Shown piece by piece: positions 26,944-35,708 of a stretch of DNA of 64,000 bases (the first letter of the stretch is position 1; each line of letters begins with the position of its first letter). Origin of the DNA: JBBROS01 sp965213845 (lineage in GTDB: Bacteria; Pseudomonadota; Alphaproteobacteria; Acetobacterales; Acetobacteraceae); assembly GCA_965213845.1 (NCBI GenBank), contig CBDCAI010000004.1, positions 186,001-250,000 of the forward strand. Direction: 5' to 3'. The notes beneath the pieces were generated by a model that was not told the DNA's origin, searched no databases, and was given only the letters and a program-made list of their open reading frames with translations. The position numbers and the translations under genes were made by a program.

Positions 26944-28748
26944 GCGTGCTCCTGTTCGGCCAGCGCGGGCACCCGGGCAGCCTCCACGTCGGGCAGGATC
27001 CCCTCGAGCGAGGCCTTGATCAGCAGGGCGGTAGCGCGGGAGTAGTTGCGGCACATCGTCAGGGTCCCGCACGCGATGAACAGCCCCGGCTGCGCCGTGC
27101 GCGACCACATGTTCCGCAGCTCGCCCTTCTCGCCCAGCCCCCAGATCGGCCCGACCCGCTCCGCCGTCGCGCGGCCGAACAGGCGCGCGACGGAGTCCTG
27201 CAGGGGCATCCACCCCGTCGCCAACACCACCAGGTCGGCCCGCATCCGGCTGCCGTCCGCGAATGCCGCCTCGTCCGCGGTAAGATGGTCCAGCTCCGAA
27301 TGCCGCAGCTTGATCCTGCCCTCGACGATCAGGTCCGAGGCACCGACGTTCAGGTAATACCCGCCCAGCGAGCGGATCAGCTTCATGTAGAAGCCCGTGT
27401 CGTCCACGCCGTTGTCGAGCCGGAACCCGACCCGGCGCAATCCGTCCAGCAGCGCCTTGTCGTTCTCCGCAAGCGCCTTGCTGAGGGGGCCGTGCAGCCG
27501 GCGCACCAGGTCGAACGGGATGGAGGCGGTCATGAGGTCGATGTCGTCCAGCGGACGCACCCCCTCGTTGTCGCTGAACACCCGCGCCAGGCTGGCCGCA
27601 CTCGGCTCCACGCTGGCGACGGTGATGGACGAGCGCTGCAGCATCGTCACGCCGGCCCCGCGCAGGTGCAGCTCCTGCGCCACGTCGTGCGCGCTGTTCC
27701 CGGCGCCTACCACCAGGGCCGCCTTGCCCTGCACGTCCATCGCGCTGTCGAACCGGCTGGAGTGCACGACAGTGCCGCGGAAGACGTCGAGACCCCTGAT
27801 CTCCGGCGCCTTCGGAACGCCGTTCACCCCGGTCGCCAACACGATGTGCCGCGGCCGCAGCGTGCGGATGCTGCCGTCGGCCAGCCTCACCCGCGCTTCC
27901 CAGATCGAGCCCGTGTCGTCGTGGGAGGCGCCCAGGAAGGCGGTCTCCGTCCAGACGTTGATCTCCATGCATACCGCGTACAGCTCGAACCAGGTCGCGA
28001 CCATGTCCTTGGTCAGGTAGACCGGCCAGCTCTCGGGGAACGGCATGTACGGCAGATGGTTGGACTGCGTCGTGTTGTGCAGCTCGAGAGAGTGGTAGCG
28101 GTTGCGCCAGTTGTCGCCGACGCGCCGCATGGTATCCACCACCAGGGTGTCCACCCCCAGGTTCACCAGCCGCGCCGCCAGCATGAGGCCCGCCTGCCCG
28201 GCACCGACGATCAGCACGTCGGGGTCACGGTCCCCGAACCGCCGCTCGCTGTCCCGGCGGTCCACCCAGTTGCGCCGCGACCGGTTCTGCGCCCCGGCCT
28301 CATACAGCCGCCGGTCGGCCCCGATCCGCTCCGGGAACCCCTTCAATCCACGCAACGCCGTGACCAGCGACAGCGCCCGCACGCCGTATCCCCCAGACGC
28401 ATCCCGCAGCAGGCGGACATAGCCGCGGCCGATCCCGGCCTCCGTCTCGAAAGCGAAGAAGCTCTCGATCGTCTCGCCCAGGTGGCCGGCGCGGCCGGCG
28501 ATCGGGACGCCATCCAGCCGCAACCCGCGCAGGGCCGGGCCGAACGGCGCGAGGGTCGCGATCTCGGCCGCGCCGCTGAAGGTGCGGATGTCCCAGGTGA
28601 GCGCCAGCAGGTCCCGCCAGTAGCCGTCGGCCATGAAGCATGCCGCGACCGCGCCCGGGTCGCCCGACCGGGCCGCGGACACGAAGGCGTCGAACCATGG
28701 CACCAGGCCATGGTCCGGCGCGCCGCGGTCAGCCGGCATGATCGCCAT
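26940..28748 (-). CDS. flavin-containing monooxygenase with N-terminal NTF2-like domain
   Basis: 602 residues. Residues 1-140 form an NTF2/SnoaL-like domain (WFDAFVSAARSGDPGAVAACFMADGYWRDLLALTWDIRTFSG). From about 175 a flavoprotein monooxygenase follows: FAD motif VLIVGAGQAGLMLAARLV (GAGQAG, 182-187), a second dinucleotide motif VVGAGNSAHDVAQEL and the late LVVLATGW. Proteins of this fused layout oxidise ketones or other organics with NADPH and O2. It sits between a binding protein gene (8-bp gap) and a lipocalin-like gene. Confidence 0.85.
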   Translation of the reverse strand: MAIMPADRGAPDHGLVPWFDAFVSAARSGDPGAVAACFMADGYWRDLLALTWDIRTFSGAAEIATLAPFGPALRGLRLDGVPIAGRAGHLGETIESFFAFETEAGIGRGYVRLLRDASGGYGVRALSLVTALRGLKGFPERIGADRRLYEAGAQNRSRRNWVDRRDSERRFGDRDPDVLIVGAGQAGLMLAARLVNLGVDTLVVDTMRRVGDNWRNRYHSLELHNTTQSNHLPYMPFPESWPVYLTKDMVATWFELYAVCMEINVWTETAFLGASHDDTGSIWEARVRLADGSIRTLRPRHIVLATGVNGVPKAPEIRGLDVFRGTVVHSSRFDSAMDVQGKAALVVGAGNSAHDVAQELHLRGAGVTMLQRSSITVASVEPSAASLARVFSDNEGVRPLDDIDLMTASIPFDLVRRLHGPLSKALAENDKALLDGLRRVGFRLDNGVDDTGFYMKLIRSLGGYYLNVGASDLIVEGRIKLRHSELDHLTADEAAFADGSRMRADLVVLATGWMPLQDSVARLFGRATAERVGPIWGLGEKGELRNMWSRTAQPGLFIACGTLTMCRNYSRATALLIKASLEGILPDVEAARVPALAEQEHA

Positions 28749-28756
28749 CCCGGGCC

Positions 28757-29980
28757 TCAGTACAGCTTGCAGGCCGCCGTCATCGGCCCGAACGCATCGG
28801 CCGCGGCGATGGTCCCCGCGTGATCCAGGTAGTCCCAGGGATACTTACTCTCGCTCGGGGCCTTCACCCGCCACCGCTGCGTCGCGAACAGCACCCGCCC
28901 ATCCTCGCGGATCGGCACCGTCTGGCCGAAATACTCGGCCGGGGTGCCCCGCATCGCACGGCCCACCGCGATCGTGTCCCGCGACCCGGCCGCCGCCAGC
29001 GCCTTCAGGTAGTGCGTCACCGCCGAATAGACCTGGCCATGATCCTTGGACGGCGGCATCGGGTGCAATGCCCGGAACCGCTTGCTGAACGCCCGGGTCT
29101 TGTCGTTCATGTCCCAGTAGAACGACGCGGAGAACACCAGCCCCTGCGCCGTTTCGAGCCCCAGCGCGTGGATCTCGGGGTCGTTCACCAGGAAGCCCAC
29201 CAGGCTCTGCCGGCCGCCCCGCGTCAACCCGAACTCGTTGGCCTGCTTGACGACGTTTACGGTGTCGTTGCCCACGCTGGTCAGCCCGATCACCTCCGCC
29301 CCCGACGACTGCGCCTGCAGCAGCTGCGCCGAGAAGTCCGAGTTGTTCTGCGGATAGCGGGCCGACCCCAGCACCCGCCCGCCATGCGCCGTCAGCAAGG
29401 TGGTGGCTTCCCGCTCCAACGAGGTGCCGAACGCGATGTCCACCGTGATGAAGAACCACGTCTTGCGCCCGGCCTGCACCGTCGGCATCACCGAGCCCAC
29501 TGCCAGCGCATGCGTGTCGTCGGCCCACATCACGGTGATGGGCGTGCACCACTTGGAGACGAACTCCTCCGCCGCGGCGGCCGTGATGATCACCGTCCGG
29601 TTCTTGTCCTTGCCGGCCTGCACCACGGCCGCGGCAACCGGCGTCGCCGGCAGGTCCGTGATCATGTCCACGCCCTCATCGAACCAGCGCCGCGCCACCG
29701 CCCCCGCCACGTCGGGCTTGGTCTGCGTGTCCGCATGCAGCACCTCGATCGGCAGGCCGAGCACGCTGCCGCCGAAATCCGCCACCGCCATCCGGGCCGC
29801 GACGGTGCTGCCCGGCCCGCCCACGTCGGACGCGTAGCTGCTCTCGTCCGCCAGCACGCCGATGCGGATCGGCAGCACGGCCGCCCGCGCCCGCCGCCCG
29901 GCCACCAGCCCCGCCGCCACGCCCGCCAGCGCACCCCGGCGCGAAACAGCTCCCAGCCCGCCCTGTCGCAATGTTTCCAT
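28757..29980 (-). CDS. periplasmic binding protein (LIV/amide type), Tat-like signal
   Basis: 407 residues from an ATG preceded by GGGGAGG. The N terminus has a twin-arginine-like SRRGALAGVAAGLVAG segment. The mature part is a type I periplasmic-binding fold: IRIGVLADESSYASDVGGPGSTVAARMAVADFGG, DMITDLPATPVAAAVV and WFFITVDIAFGTSLEREA. No ABC permease or ATPase genes are adjacent, so it either borrows the liv-type transporter or another system. Its ligand may relate to the adjacent monooxygenase or hydroxycinnamate genes (inference). Confidence 0.82.
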   Translation of the reverse strand: METLRQGGLGAVSRRGALAGVAAGLVAGRRARAAVLPIRIGVLADESSYASDVGGPGSTVAARMAVADFGGSVLGLPIEVLHADTQTKPDVAGAVARRWFDEGVDMITDLPATPVAAAVVQAGKDKNRTVIITAAAAEEFVSKWCTPITVMWADDTHALAVGSVMPTVQAGRKTWFFITVDIAFGTSLEREATTLLTAHGGRVLGSARYPQNNSDFSAQLLQAQSSGAEVIGLTSVGNDTVNVVKQANEFGLTRGGRQSLVGFLVNDPEIHALGLETAQGLVFSASFYWDMNDKTRAFSKRFRALHPMPPSKDHGQVYSAVTHYLKALAAAGSRDTIAVGRAMRGTPAEYFGQTVPIREDGRVLFATQRWRVKAPSESKYPWDYLDHAGTIAAADAFGPMTAACKLY

Positions 29981-30108
29981 GTCGATCGCCTCCCCGTTCG
30001 CCCGCAGGTTCATCCTGCTGGGCCGCATGTCCAATGTTCGCTTTCAGCCCAGCCGACAACCCGTGCGCCGGAGCCCGCGCTTGCCCCCGAGGCGCCGGCC
30101 AGCCCCGG

Positions 30109-30591
30109 TCACGACGGCCCGCCCGGCCGCTCGCCCAACGTCGCCAGAACCGTCGACAGCGTCTCGCGCAGACCCTCGACATCGCGGGGCGGAACCCCGG
30201 CGAACAGCGCGCGCTCGAACGCGCCGACCAGGGCCTCCGAGGCGGCAGTCGCCTCCGCACCCGCCAACGTGAGGCTGAGCCGCAGGATCTTGCGGTTCGC
30301 CGCATCGCTCCGGCGCTCGACCAGGCCCTTCCGCTCCAACGCCCCGATCGTCTCGCCCATCGCCTGCGGCGTCACATGGAACCGCCGCGACAGCCGCGAG
30401 GACGAGAGCCCCTCGTCGCGCGCGATCACGCTCAGGATCGTCGCCTGGAACGCCGAGAGGTCCAGCGGCGCCAGGACAGCATCGAGACGGGTCCGCGTGG
30501 AATGGGTCAGCACGTGCAGCAGGTACAGCGTGCCCGCACGCCGGCCGGACTGAGGCAGCGGTTCGGTGGGAAGCAAAATCGCCTGATCCAT
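30109..30591 (-). CDS. MarR-family regulator, probably of the hydroxycinnamate genes
   Basis: 160 residues from ATG (a TTG 42 bp upstream is an alternative). Winged helix-turn-helix: FQATILSVIARDEGLSSSRLSRRFHVTPQAMGETIGALERKGLVERRSDAANRKILRLSLT. It is divergent from the feruloyl-CoA hydratase gene with a 65-bp gap, the arrangement of FerR/HcaR-type MarR repressors that respond to hydroxycinnamoyl-CoA. Regulation of the adjacent pathway is therefore likely but inferred. Confidence 0.83.
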   Translation of the reverse strand: MDQAILLPTEPLPQSGRRAGTLYLLHVLTHSTRTRLDAVLAPLDLSAFQATILSVIARDEGLSSSRLSRRFHVTPQAMGETIGALERKGLVERRSDAANRKILRLSLTLAGAEATAASEALVGAFERALFAGVPPRDVEGLRETLSTVLATLGERPGGPS

Positions 30592-30619
30592 GTTGACGGG
30601 GATGATCCCTGATGCAAGG

Positions 30620-30633
30620 TTGCCTGATATCAA
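30620..30633. promoter_or_regulatory. candidate MarR operator
   Basis: TTGCCTGATATCAA contains the perfect palindrome TGATATCA with outer TTG/CAA half-sites. It lies in the divergent gap between the MarR gene and the hydratase gene, where it could block both promoters. The assignment rests on position and symmetry only. Confidence 0.4.
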
Positions 30634-30656
30634 GACACCTTATAAGGCGCAAACCG

Positions 30657-31523
30657 ATGGATGCAACCCACCCCGTCCCCGATGGAACCACCACCGTCCC
30701 AGGCGGGACCAACGTGAAAGTGGTGTTCGAGGACGGGATCGCCTGGCTCAGCCTGAACCGGCCCGAGAAGCGCAACGCCATGAGCGTCGCCGTCGCCGAC
30801 GAGATGAACATCGTCCTCGATGCGCTCGAGACCGACGACCGCTGCGGCGTGGTCGTCCTCACAGGCGAGGGCGACGCCTTCTCCGCCGGCATGGACCTGA
30901 AGGACTTCTTCCGCGCCACGGACGGCAAGTCCGACATCGAGCGGCATCGCGCCTACCGCGAGACCCGCAACTGGCAATGGCGCAAGCTGATGTTCTACGG
31001 CAAGCCGACCATCGCCATGGTCAACGGCTGGTGCTTCGGCGGCGCCTTCACCCCCATGATCTGCTGCGACCTCGCGATCGCCGCGGAGGAGGCGGTCTTC
31101 GGCCTGTCCGAGATCAACTGGGGCATCATCCCCGGCGGCGTGGTGCCGAAGGCGCTCTCGACCCTCGTGAACGACCGCAAGGCGCTGTACTACATCATGA
31201 CCGGCGAGACGTTCGGCGGGCAGGCCGCCGTCGACATGGGCCTGGTGAACGAGGCGGTGCCCCTGGCCGGGCTGCGCGACCGCACCCGCGCCCTGGCCCA
31301 CGTGCTGCTGGGCAAGAACCCGACCGTGCTTCGCGCGGCCAAGACCTCCTACAAGTTCGTGCGCGAGATGACGTGGGAGGAATCGGCCGAATACCTCACC
31401 GCCAAGCTCGACCAGACCACGGCCGTCGATCCCGAGCGGGGCCGCGCGACCGGCATGCGCCAGTTCCTGGACAGCAAGTCCTACAAGCCCGGCCTCGACA
31501 ACTACGTGCGGCCGCCGGGCTGA
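30657..31523 (+). CDS. hydroxycinnamoyl-CoA (feruloyl-CoA) hydratase/lyase
   Basis: 288 residues. Crotonase superfamily: NRPEKRNAMSVAVADEM, FSAGMDLKDFFR, AMVNGWCFGGAFTPMICCDLAIAAEEAVFGLSEINWGIIPGG and MTGETFGGQAAVDMGLVNEAVPL closely follow the p-hydroxycinnamoyl-CoA hydratase/lyase (HCHL/Ech/FerB) pattern. HCHL converts feruloyl-CoA to vanillin plus acetyl-CoA. The downstream CoA ligase, 7 bp on, would supply the CoA ester. ATG chosen by alignment with family N termini. Confidence 0.88.
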   Translation: MDATHPVPDGTTTVPGGTNVKVVFEDGIAWLSLNRPEKRNAMSVAVADEMNIVLDALETDDRCGVVVLTGEGDAFSAGMDLKDFFRATDGKSDIERHRAYRETRNWQWRKLMFYGKPTIAMVNGWCFGGAFTPMICCDLAIAAEEAVFGLSEINWGIIPGGVVPKALSTLVNDRKALYYIMTGETFGGQAAVDMGLVNEAVPLAGLRDRTRALAHVLLGKNPTVLRAAKTSYKFVREMTWEESAEYLTAKLDQTTAVDPERGRATGMRQFLDSKSYKPGLDNYVRPPG

Positions 31524-31530
31524 GGCTGCC

Positions 31531-33654
31531 GTGCCCACCCCGATCGGGCGCCTGCTCAGCCCGCGCTCCGTGGCGCTCGCCGGTGTCTCGACCCGCCCCG
31601 GCTCGCTGGCCGGCACCGTGCTGCGCAACCTCGAGCAGTTCGGCTTCCCGGGCCCCATCCACCTGATCCACCCCACGGCCGGCAGCATCGGCGGCCGGGC
31701 CTGCGTCCCCGGGGTCGAACACCTGCCGTTCGGGGTGGATTGCGTGGTCCTGGCCATCCCGGTCGCCGCGGTGCTGCAGGCCGTGACCGCCTGCGCGCGC
31801 CATGGCGTGGGCGGCGTCGTCATCTTCTCCGCCGGCTTCGCGGAGCTCGGCGCCCAAGGCGCGGCCCTGCAAGCTGCGATCGCCGCGGTCGCCCGGGCCG
31901 CCGGCATGGCCATCGAAGGGCCGAACTGCCTCGGCTTCGTGAACTACGCCGACCGCATCCCGCTCACCTTCGCCGTCACGCCGCCACGACCCCTGGGCGG
32001 CCCGGCCGCATGCGTCGTCTCCCAGAGCGGCGCGATGGCCTCGGTGGTGCGCGCCTCGCTGCAAAGCCGGGACATCGACGTCGCCTTCGCCATCTCGACC
32101 GGCAACGAGGCCGCCAACGGGCTCGAGGACTTCGTCGAGCACCTGCTCGGCCGGCCGGAGACCCGGCTGCTGGTGCTGGTGGCCGAACACATCCGCGACC
32201 CCCAGCGCTTCCTGCACCTGGCGGACCAGGCGCATGCGCGCGCCATCCCCATCGTGCTGCTGCACCCCGGCCAGTCCACCGGCGCCCGGCACGCCGTCGC
32301 CACCCATACCGGCGCGCTGGCCGGCGACCACGCCGTGATGCGCGCCGTGGTGGAACGGCACGCGGTCCTGCTCGCCGACACCCTCGAGGAGCTGGTCGAC
32401 CTGGCCGAGTGCCTGCTGCGCGCACCCGTCCGCCTGCACGGCCTTGAACCGCCTCCGGGCGTCGCCGTGCTGGGCGAGTCCGGCGCGTTCAAGGCGTTGA
32501 CGCTCGACTACGGCGAAACCCTCGGGATCGTCTTCCCGGAGCCCGAGGGAGACGCCGCAGCCGAACTCGACTCCATTGCGCCCGGCTTCATCGTGGCCAG
32601 CAACCCGCTCGACCTCACCGCGCAGGCCCTGGGCGACCCCGGCCTCTATGGGCGCGCCATCGACGCGCTGATGGCCAATCCACGCTGCGGGGCGCTGCTG
32701 GTCGCCATCATCCTGACCAGCGCCGAGATGGCGTGGCGCAAGATGCCGCCCGTCATCGAGGTCCTGCGGCACTGGGCCCCGCAGCGCCTCGTCGTGTTCG
32801 CGATGCTCGGGGACGACACGCCCGTGCCCGAAGCGCTGATCGCCGAGGTGCGCGCGGCCGGCGTGCCGTTCTTCCGCTCGCCGGAACGCGCGCTACGCTG
32901 CCTGGCGCGCCTGGCCGCCTGGGCCGCCGCCACCCCCGGCCCTCCGCCCGGCAATGCACCCGAGACCATCGCGCCGGCACCACGCCTGCCGGCGGGGACG
33001 ATGCCCGAGCACGCCGCGAAGGACGTCCTGGAGCGCGCCGGGCTCCGCTTCCCCGAACGCAGGCTGGCACGCGACCTGTCATCGGCGCTGCAGGCGGCCG
33101 CGGGCCTGGACGGACCCGTCGCGCTCAAGATCCAGGCCGCCGCGCTGTCCCACAAGTCGGACGTCGGCGGCGTCGTGCTGAACCTGGTGGGGCCCGAGGC
33201 CGTCGCGGCAGGATGGGACCGGCTGCACGCGGCCGTCGGCGCAGCCGCGCCCGATACCCCGATCGAAGGCGTGTTGGTGGAGCGCATGGCCGCGCCCGGC
33301 CTCGAGCTGATCCTGGGGGCCAAGCGCGATCCACATTGGGGGGTCGTGGTGGCCGTGGGATTGGGCGGGGTCTTCGCCGAGGTGCTCCGCGACGTCCGCA
33401 TCCTGCCCGCCGGCCTCGGCACGGCCGAGGTCGTCCAGGCCCTCCACACGCTCAAAGGCGCCGCGATGCTCGGTCCGGTCCGCGGACGGCCCGCCCGCGA
33501 CGTCGCCGCGGTCGCCGCCATGGTCGTCGAGATCGGCCGGTTCATGCAGGCCCATCCCGAGGTGAGCGAGCTGGACCTCAACCCCGTCATCGCCCTCGCC
33601 GAAGGCCACGGCGCCGTCGCCCTCGATGCCCTCATCGTGTGCGACCGTCCCTGA
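31531..33654 (+). CDS. NDP-forming acyl-CoA ligase, probable feruloyl-CoA synthetase (FerA type)
   Basis: 707 residues from a GTG. Acyl-CoA synthetase (NDP-forming) architecture: CoA-binding domain (LLSPRSVALAGVSTRPGSLAGTVLRNL), ligase-CoA domain (GPNCLGFVN, VSQSGAMASVVRA), the phospho-His segment THTGALAGDHAV and a C-terminal ATP-grasp half (MPEHAAKDVLERAGLRFPE, ALKIQAAALSHKSDVGGVVLNL). FerA of Sphingobium, an enzyme of this family, activates ferulate and is co-transcribed with FerB, as appears to be the case here. Confidence 0.85.
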   Translation: MPTPIGRLLSPRSVALAGVSTRPGSLAGTVLRNLEQFGFPGPIHLIHPTAGSIGGRACVPGVEHLPFGVDCVVLAIPVAAVLQAVTACARHGVGGVVIFSAGFAELGAQGAALQAAIAAVARAAGMAIEGPNCLGFVNYADRIPLTFAVTPPRPLGGPAACVVSQSGAMASVVRASLQSRDIDVAFAISTGNEAANGLEDFVEHLLGRPETRLLVLVAEHIRDPQRFLHLADQAHARAIPIVLLHPGQSTGARHAVATHTGALAGDHAVMRAVVERHAVLLADTLEELVDLAECLLRAPVRLHGLEPPPGVAVLGESGAFKALTLDYGETLGIVFPEPEGDAAAELDSIAPGFIVASNPLDLTAQALGDPGLYGRAIDALMANPRCGALLVAIILTSAEMAWRKMPPVIEVLRHWAPQRLVVFAMLGDDTPVPEALIAEVRAAGVPFFRSPERALRCLARLAAWAAATPGPPPGNAPETIAPAPRLPAGTMPEHAAKDVLERAGLRFPERRLARDLSSALQAAAGLDGPVALKIQAAALSHKSDVGGVVLNLVGPEAVAAGWDRLHAAVGAAAPDTPIEGVLVERMAAPGLELILGAKRDPHWGVVVAVGLGGVFAEVLRDVRILPAGLGTAEVVQALHTLKGAAMLGPVRGRPARDVAAVAAMVVEIGRFMQAHPEVSELDLNPVIALAEGHGAVALDALIVCDRP

Positions 33655-33675
33655 GGCCGGCCCGGGGTCTGCGCC

Positions 33676-34272
33676 CTACGGCAGTCGTTCGACCCGCACG
33701 GCCACCCAGGTCGTGTTCGGCCCATAGGACTGCCCGGCGATCTGCCGCTCGACCACCTTCAGCACCAGCCCCGTCGCGCCATCCCGCCAGCTGGTGATGA
33801 CCGAGTGGTAGGTGTTGCCCTCGATGCCCTCCCGCTCATGCGCGAGCTTGAACGTGGCGTAGCGCACGCCGTCGACCGTGATCGGGTCCGGGCCCTCGTG
33901 GATGAACGTGTCGGTGAACTGCTGCCCGGGAACCGACCGCGTGACGAAGCTGACCCGCGTTCCCGGCCCGCCATGCATCGCAGCGAGCGCGGCAGGATAG
34001 GCCTGCCCGGCGCCGGGCCAGTCGTCCCGCCAGATGCCCAGGTAGAACGCCGCGAGCCCGTCCGGCCGCTGCAGCCGGCACAGGTCCGGAATGCCCGGCA
34101 CGGTGCCGAGGTAGTCGGTCGCCCCCCCGACCGAACGCACCACGCGGGTCGGCTGCGGCGGACACGCCGCCGGTGCCTCCGCGGCAAGCGCCGGCCCGCT
34201 CAGCAGACCGAGCACGACGAGGGCCGCCGCAGCACGGCACGTCTCGAAGATTGATGGCGACAGGCGATCCAT
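33676..34272 (-). CDS. exported protein of unknown function
   Basis: 198 residues from ATG after GAGAAGGAG. Signal peptide: about residues 1-27 (CRAAAALVVLGLLSGPALAAEA). The mature domain has a Cys pair (ACPP and LCRL), TRVVRSVGGATDYLGTVPG and a beta-rich C-terminal half (NTYHSVITSWRDGATGLVLKVVERQI). Family not recognised. It is the last chromosomal gene before the Tn7-like end, about 170 bp from it. Confidence 0.75.
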   Translation of the reverse strand: MDRLSPSIFETCRAAAALVVLGLLSGPALAAEAPAACPPQPTRVVRSVGGATDYLGTVPGIPDLCRLQRPDGLAAFYLGIWRDDWPGAGQAYPAALAAMHGGPGTRVSFVTRSVPGQQFTDTFIHEGPDPITVDGVRYATFKLAHEREGIEGNTYHSVITSWRDGATGLVLKVVERQIAGQSYGPNTTWVAVRVERLP

Positions 34273-34309
34273 GGACGCTCCTTCTCGGGGCCTCGTCGGT
34301 CGAAGCACG

Positions 34310-34432
34310 TCAGGCAGCATACCCGAAATAGCGGCAGCACAGAGAGGCCCCGCAGGGACGCCGGACGAACCGGGCGAACAGCACCACCAGAACCACGAAG
34401 AAGACGGTGTGAACCACAGCGAAATAGGTCAT
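34310..34432 (-). CDS. possible 40-residue membrane peptide
   Basis: ATG following AGGATGTTGTCGGG encodes MTYFAVVHTVFFVVLVVLFARFV and then a basic, Cys-rich tail. The single hydrophobic segment of about 17 residues and positive tail look like a genuine small inner-membrane protein. It lies just outside the transposon end, upstream of the exported protein, and could instead be part of that gene's leader. Tentative. Confidence 0.4.
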   Translation of the reverse strand: MTYFAVVHTVFFVVLVVLFARFVRRPCGASLCCRYFGYAA

Positions 34433-34445
34433 CCCGACAACATCC

Positions 34446-34578
34446 TGTCGAGTTTGGCAATCGATGGCACAGCACACCCCGAAAACCCCTGATTCTGCTG
34501 ACACCCATTTGGCATAAGGTGGCACGGCGTTTGGCATAATATGGCACAACACGTACCGCATTTGGCATAATATGGCAC
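34446..34578. repeat. Tn7-like transposon left end with four TnsB-type binding repeats
   Basis: Terminal TGTCGAG at 34446, then four directly oriented 18-bp repeats of form TTTGGCA-N5-TGGCAC at 34453-34470, 34508-34525, 34530-34547 and 34561-34578. The last two are identical (spacer TAATA). The first repeat begins at end position 8, as TnsB sites do in Tn7. The five bases just outside are CATCC. Direct inward-pointing repeats beside a TnsABC-TniQ operon are what Tn7-family ends look like. No inverted partner set was found in the window. Confidence 0.78.
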
Positions 34579-34637
34579 AATCCGGTTTTGGAGTATTTCG
34601 CGGCATTTCCTAGCCGTTTTCCGGCTATTTCTCCTGA

Positions 34638-35569
34638 GTGTCCGTCCACGATCATGTTGAGTCGAGGGAATCAATTGTGATTCCATGTGGCAGCCCCGAT
34701 TCGCAGGAGCCGCCCAATGTGGACTGCCGAGAACCGCGCCCGCTACGACCGCAGCAAGCTGCGCTACCCGAGCGACCTGACCGACGACGAGTGGGCTCTG
34801 GCCAAGCCGGAGATCCCTCGTGCCAAACGAGGCGGAAACAAGCGGACAGTGGACCTGCGCGAGGTCTTGAACGGACTGATGTATGTCCTCAGCACAGGCT
34901 GCCAGTGGCGGGCGATCCCGAAGGACCTGCCGCCGCGCAGCACCGTCAACTTCTATTTCTGCCGCTGGCAGCATGATGGGACGCTCGATCGGTTGCACCA
35001 TGCGCTTTACGTCCGCTGTCGGGAGCAGGCGGACCGCGAAGCCAGCCCGACCGCCGCGATCATCGACAGCCAGAGCGTCAAGAGCGCCGAAAAAGGGGGG
35101 CCCGCATTGATCCGCCGGGCTTCGATGGCGGCAAGAAGATCAAAGGTAAGAAGCGGCACATCCTCGTCGACACGCAGGGTTTGCTGATGCAGGCTATCGT
35201 CCACGCGGCCGACATCCAGGACCGTGACGGTGGCGTGCTGCTGATGGCGACGTTGTTCGGCATGTATCCCTTTCTGCTCAAGCTCTACGCCGACGGCGGT
35301 TATCAAGGGCCGAGGTTCCAGACGGGCCTGGCCCGTGTCTGCCGCCGCGTGAACGTCGAGATCGTTCGACGCTGCGACACCGGCAACTTTGTGGTGTTGC
35401 CCAAGCGGTGGATCGTAGAACGGACAATTGCGTGGCTCAACCGATGCCGCCGCCTGAGCAAGGATTGGGAGTGCCTGAACCGAAACGCGCTCGCGTTCCT
35501 TCAGTGGGCGTCAGTGCGGCTCATGCTGCGACGCCTCTGCCGTGCTTGCTAATGATCTTGGACGGACTC
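34638..35569 (+). mobile_element. IS5-family element, copy A (932 bp)
   Basis: Imperfect terminal inverted repeats GTGTCCGTCCACGATCAT and GAGTCCGTCCAAGATCAT bound a 932-bp element with a two-frame transposase. Flanks are TGA on the left and TAA on the right; both fit the TNA target of IS5/IS427-group elements but are not identical, so this copy does not have a clean duplication. It separates the Tn7-like end from tniQ. Confidence 0.9.
34717..35552 (+). CDS. IS5-family (IS427 group) transposase, two frames
   Basis: The first frame starts at ATG (MWTAENRARYDRSKLRYP) after CAGGAG and ends at 35187. The second frame ends at 35552 and carries KRHILVDTQG, the YADGGYQG segment with a catalytic Asp, and the RWIVERTIAWLNR block with the catalytic Glu. 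The frames meet at A5G6 (35090-35100), where a -1 slip restores SAEKGGARIDPPGFDGGKK. DDE transposase; all three copies share this frameshift arrangement. Confidence 0.88.
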
Positions 35570-35708
35570 TAAGGTGCGGAGAGACATTCCTGTAGAATTA
35601 CTCGGAGTGGACGATAACATCGCAACCAAGCTGGTATCTTTCCGACATCCTTGATAGACCCCAAGCCTGGTGCGGGGCCGGAAGTACATTAAAGGTCCAG
35701 GGGGGAAT
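35570..35708. other. short gap between IS copy A and tniQ
   Basis: 139 bp, less GC-rich than its surroundings. No gene, no TnsB-type repeat and no hairpin that I can support. Probably the original 3' flank of tniQ, cut by the IS insertion. Confidence 0.5.

Noticed and set aside
34504..34578. The three closely spaced TTTGGCA repeats as a CRISPR array
   Set aside because: Repeats are 18 bp with internal variation and spacers of 4-37 bp, and no cas genes are present. They fit transposase binding sites. No CRISPR array was seen anywhere in the window.
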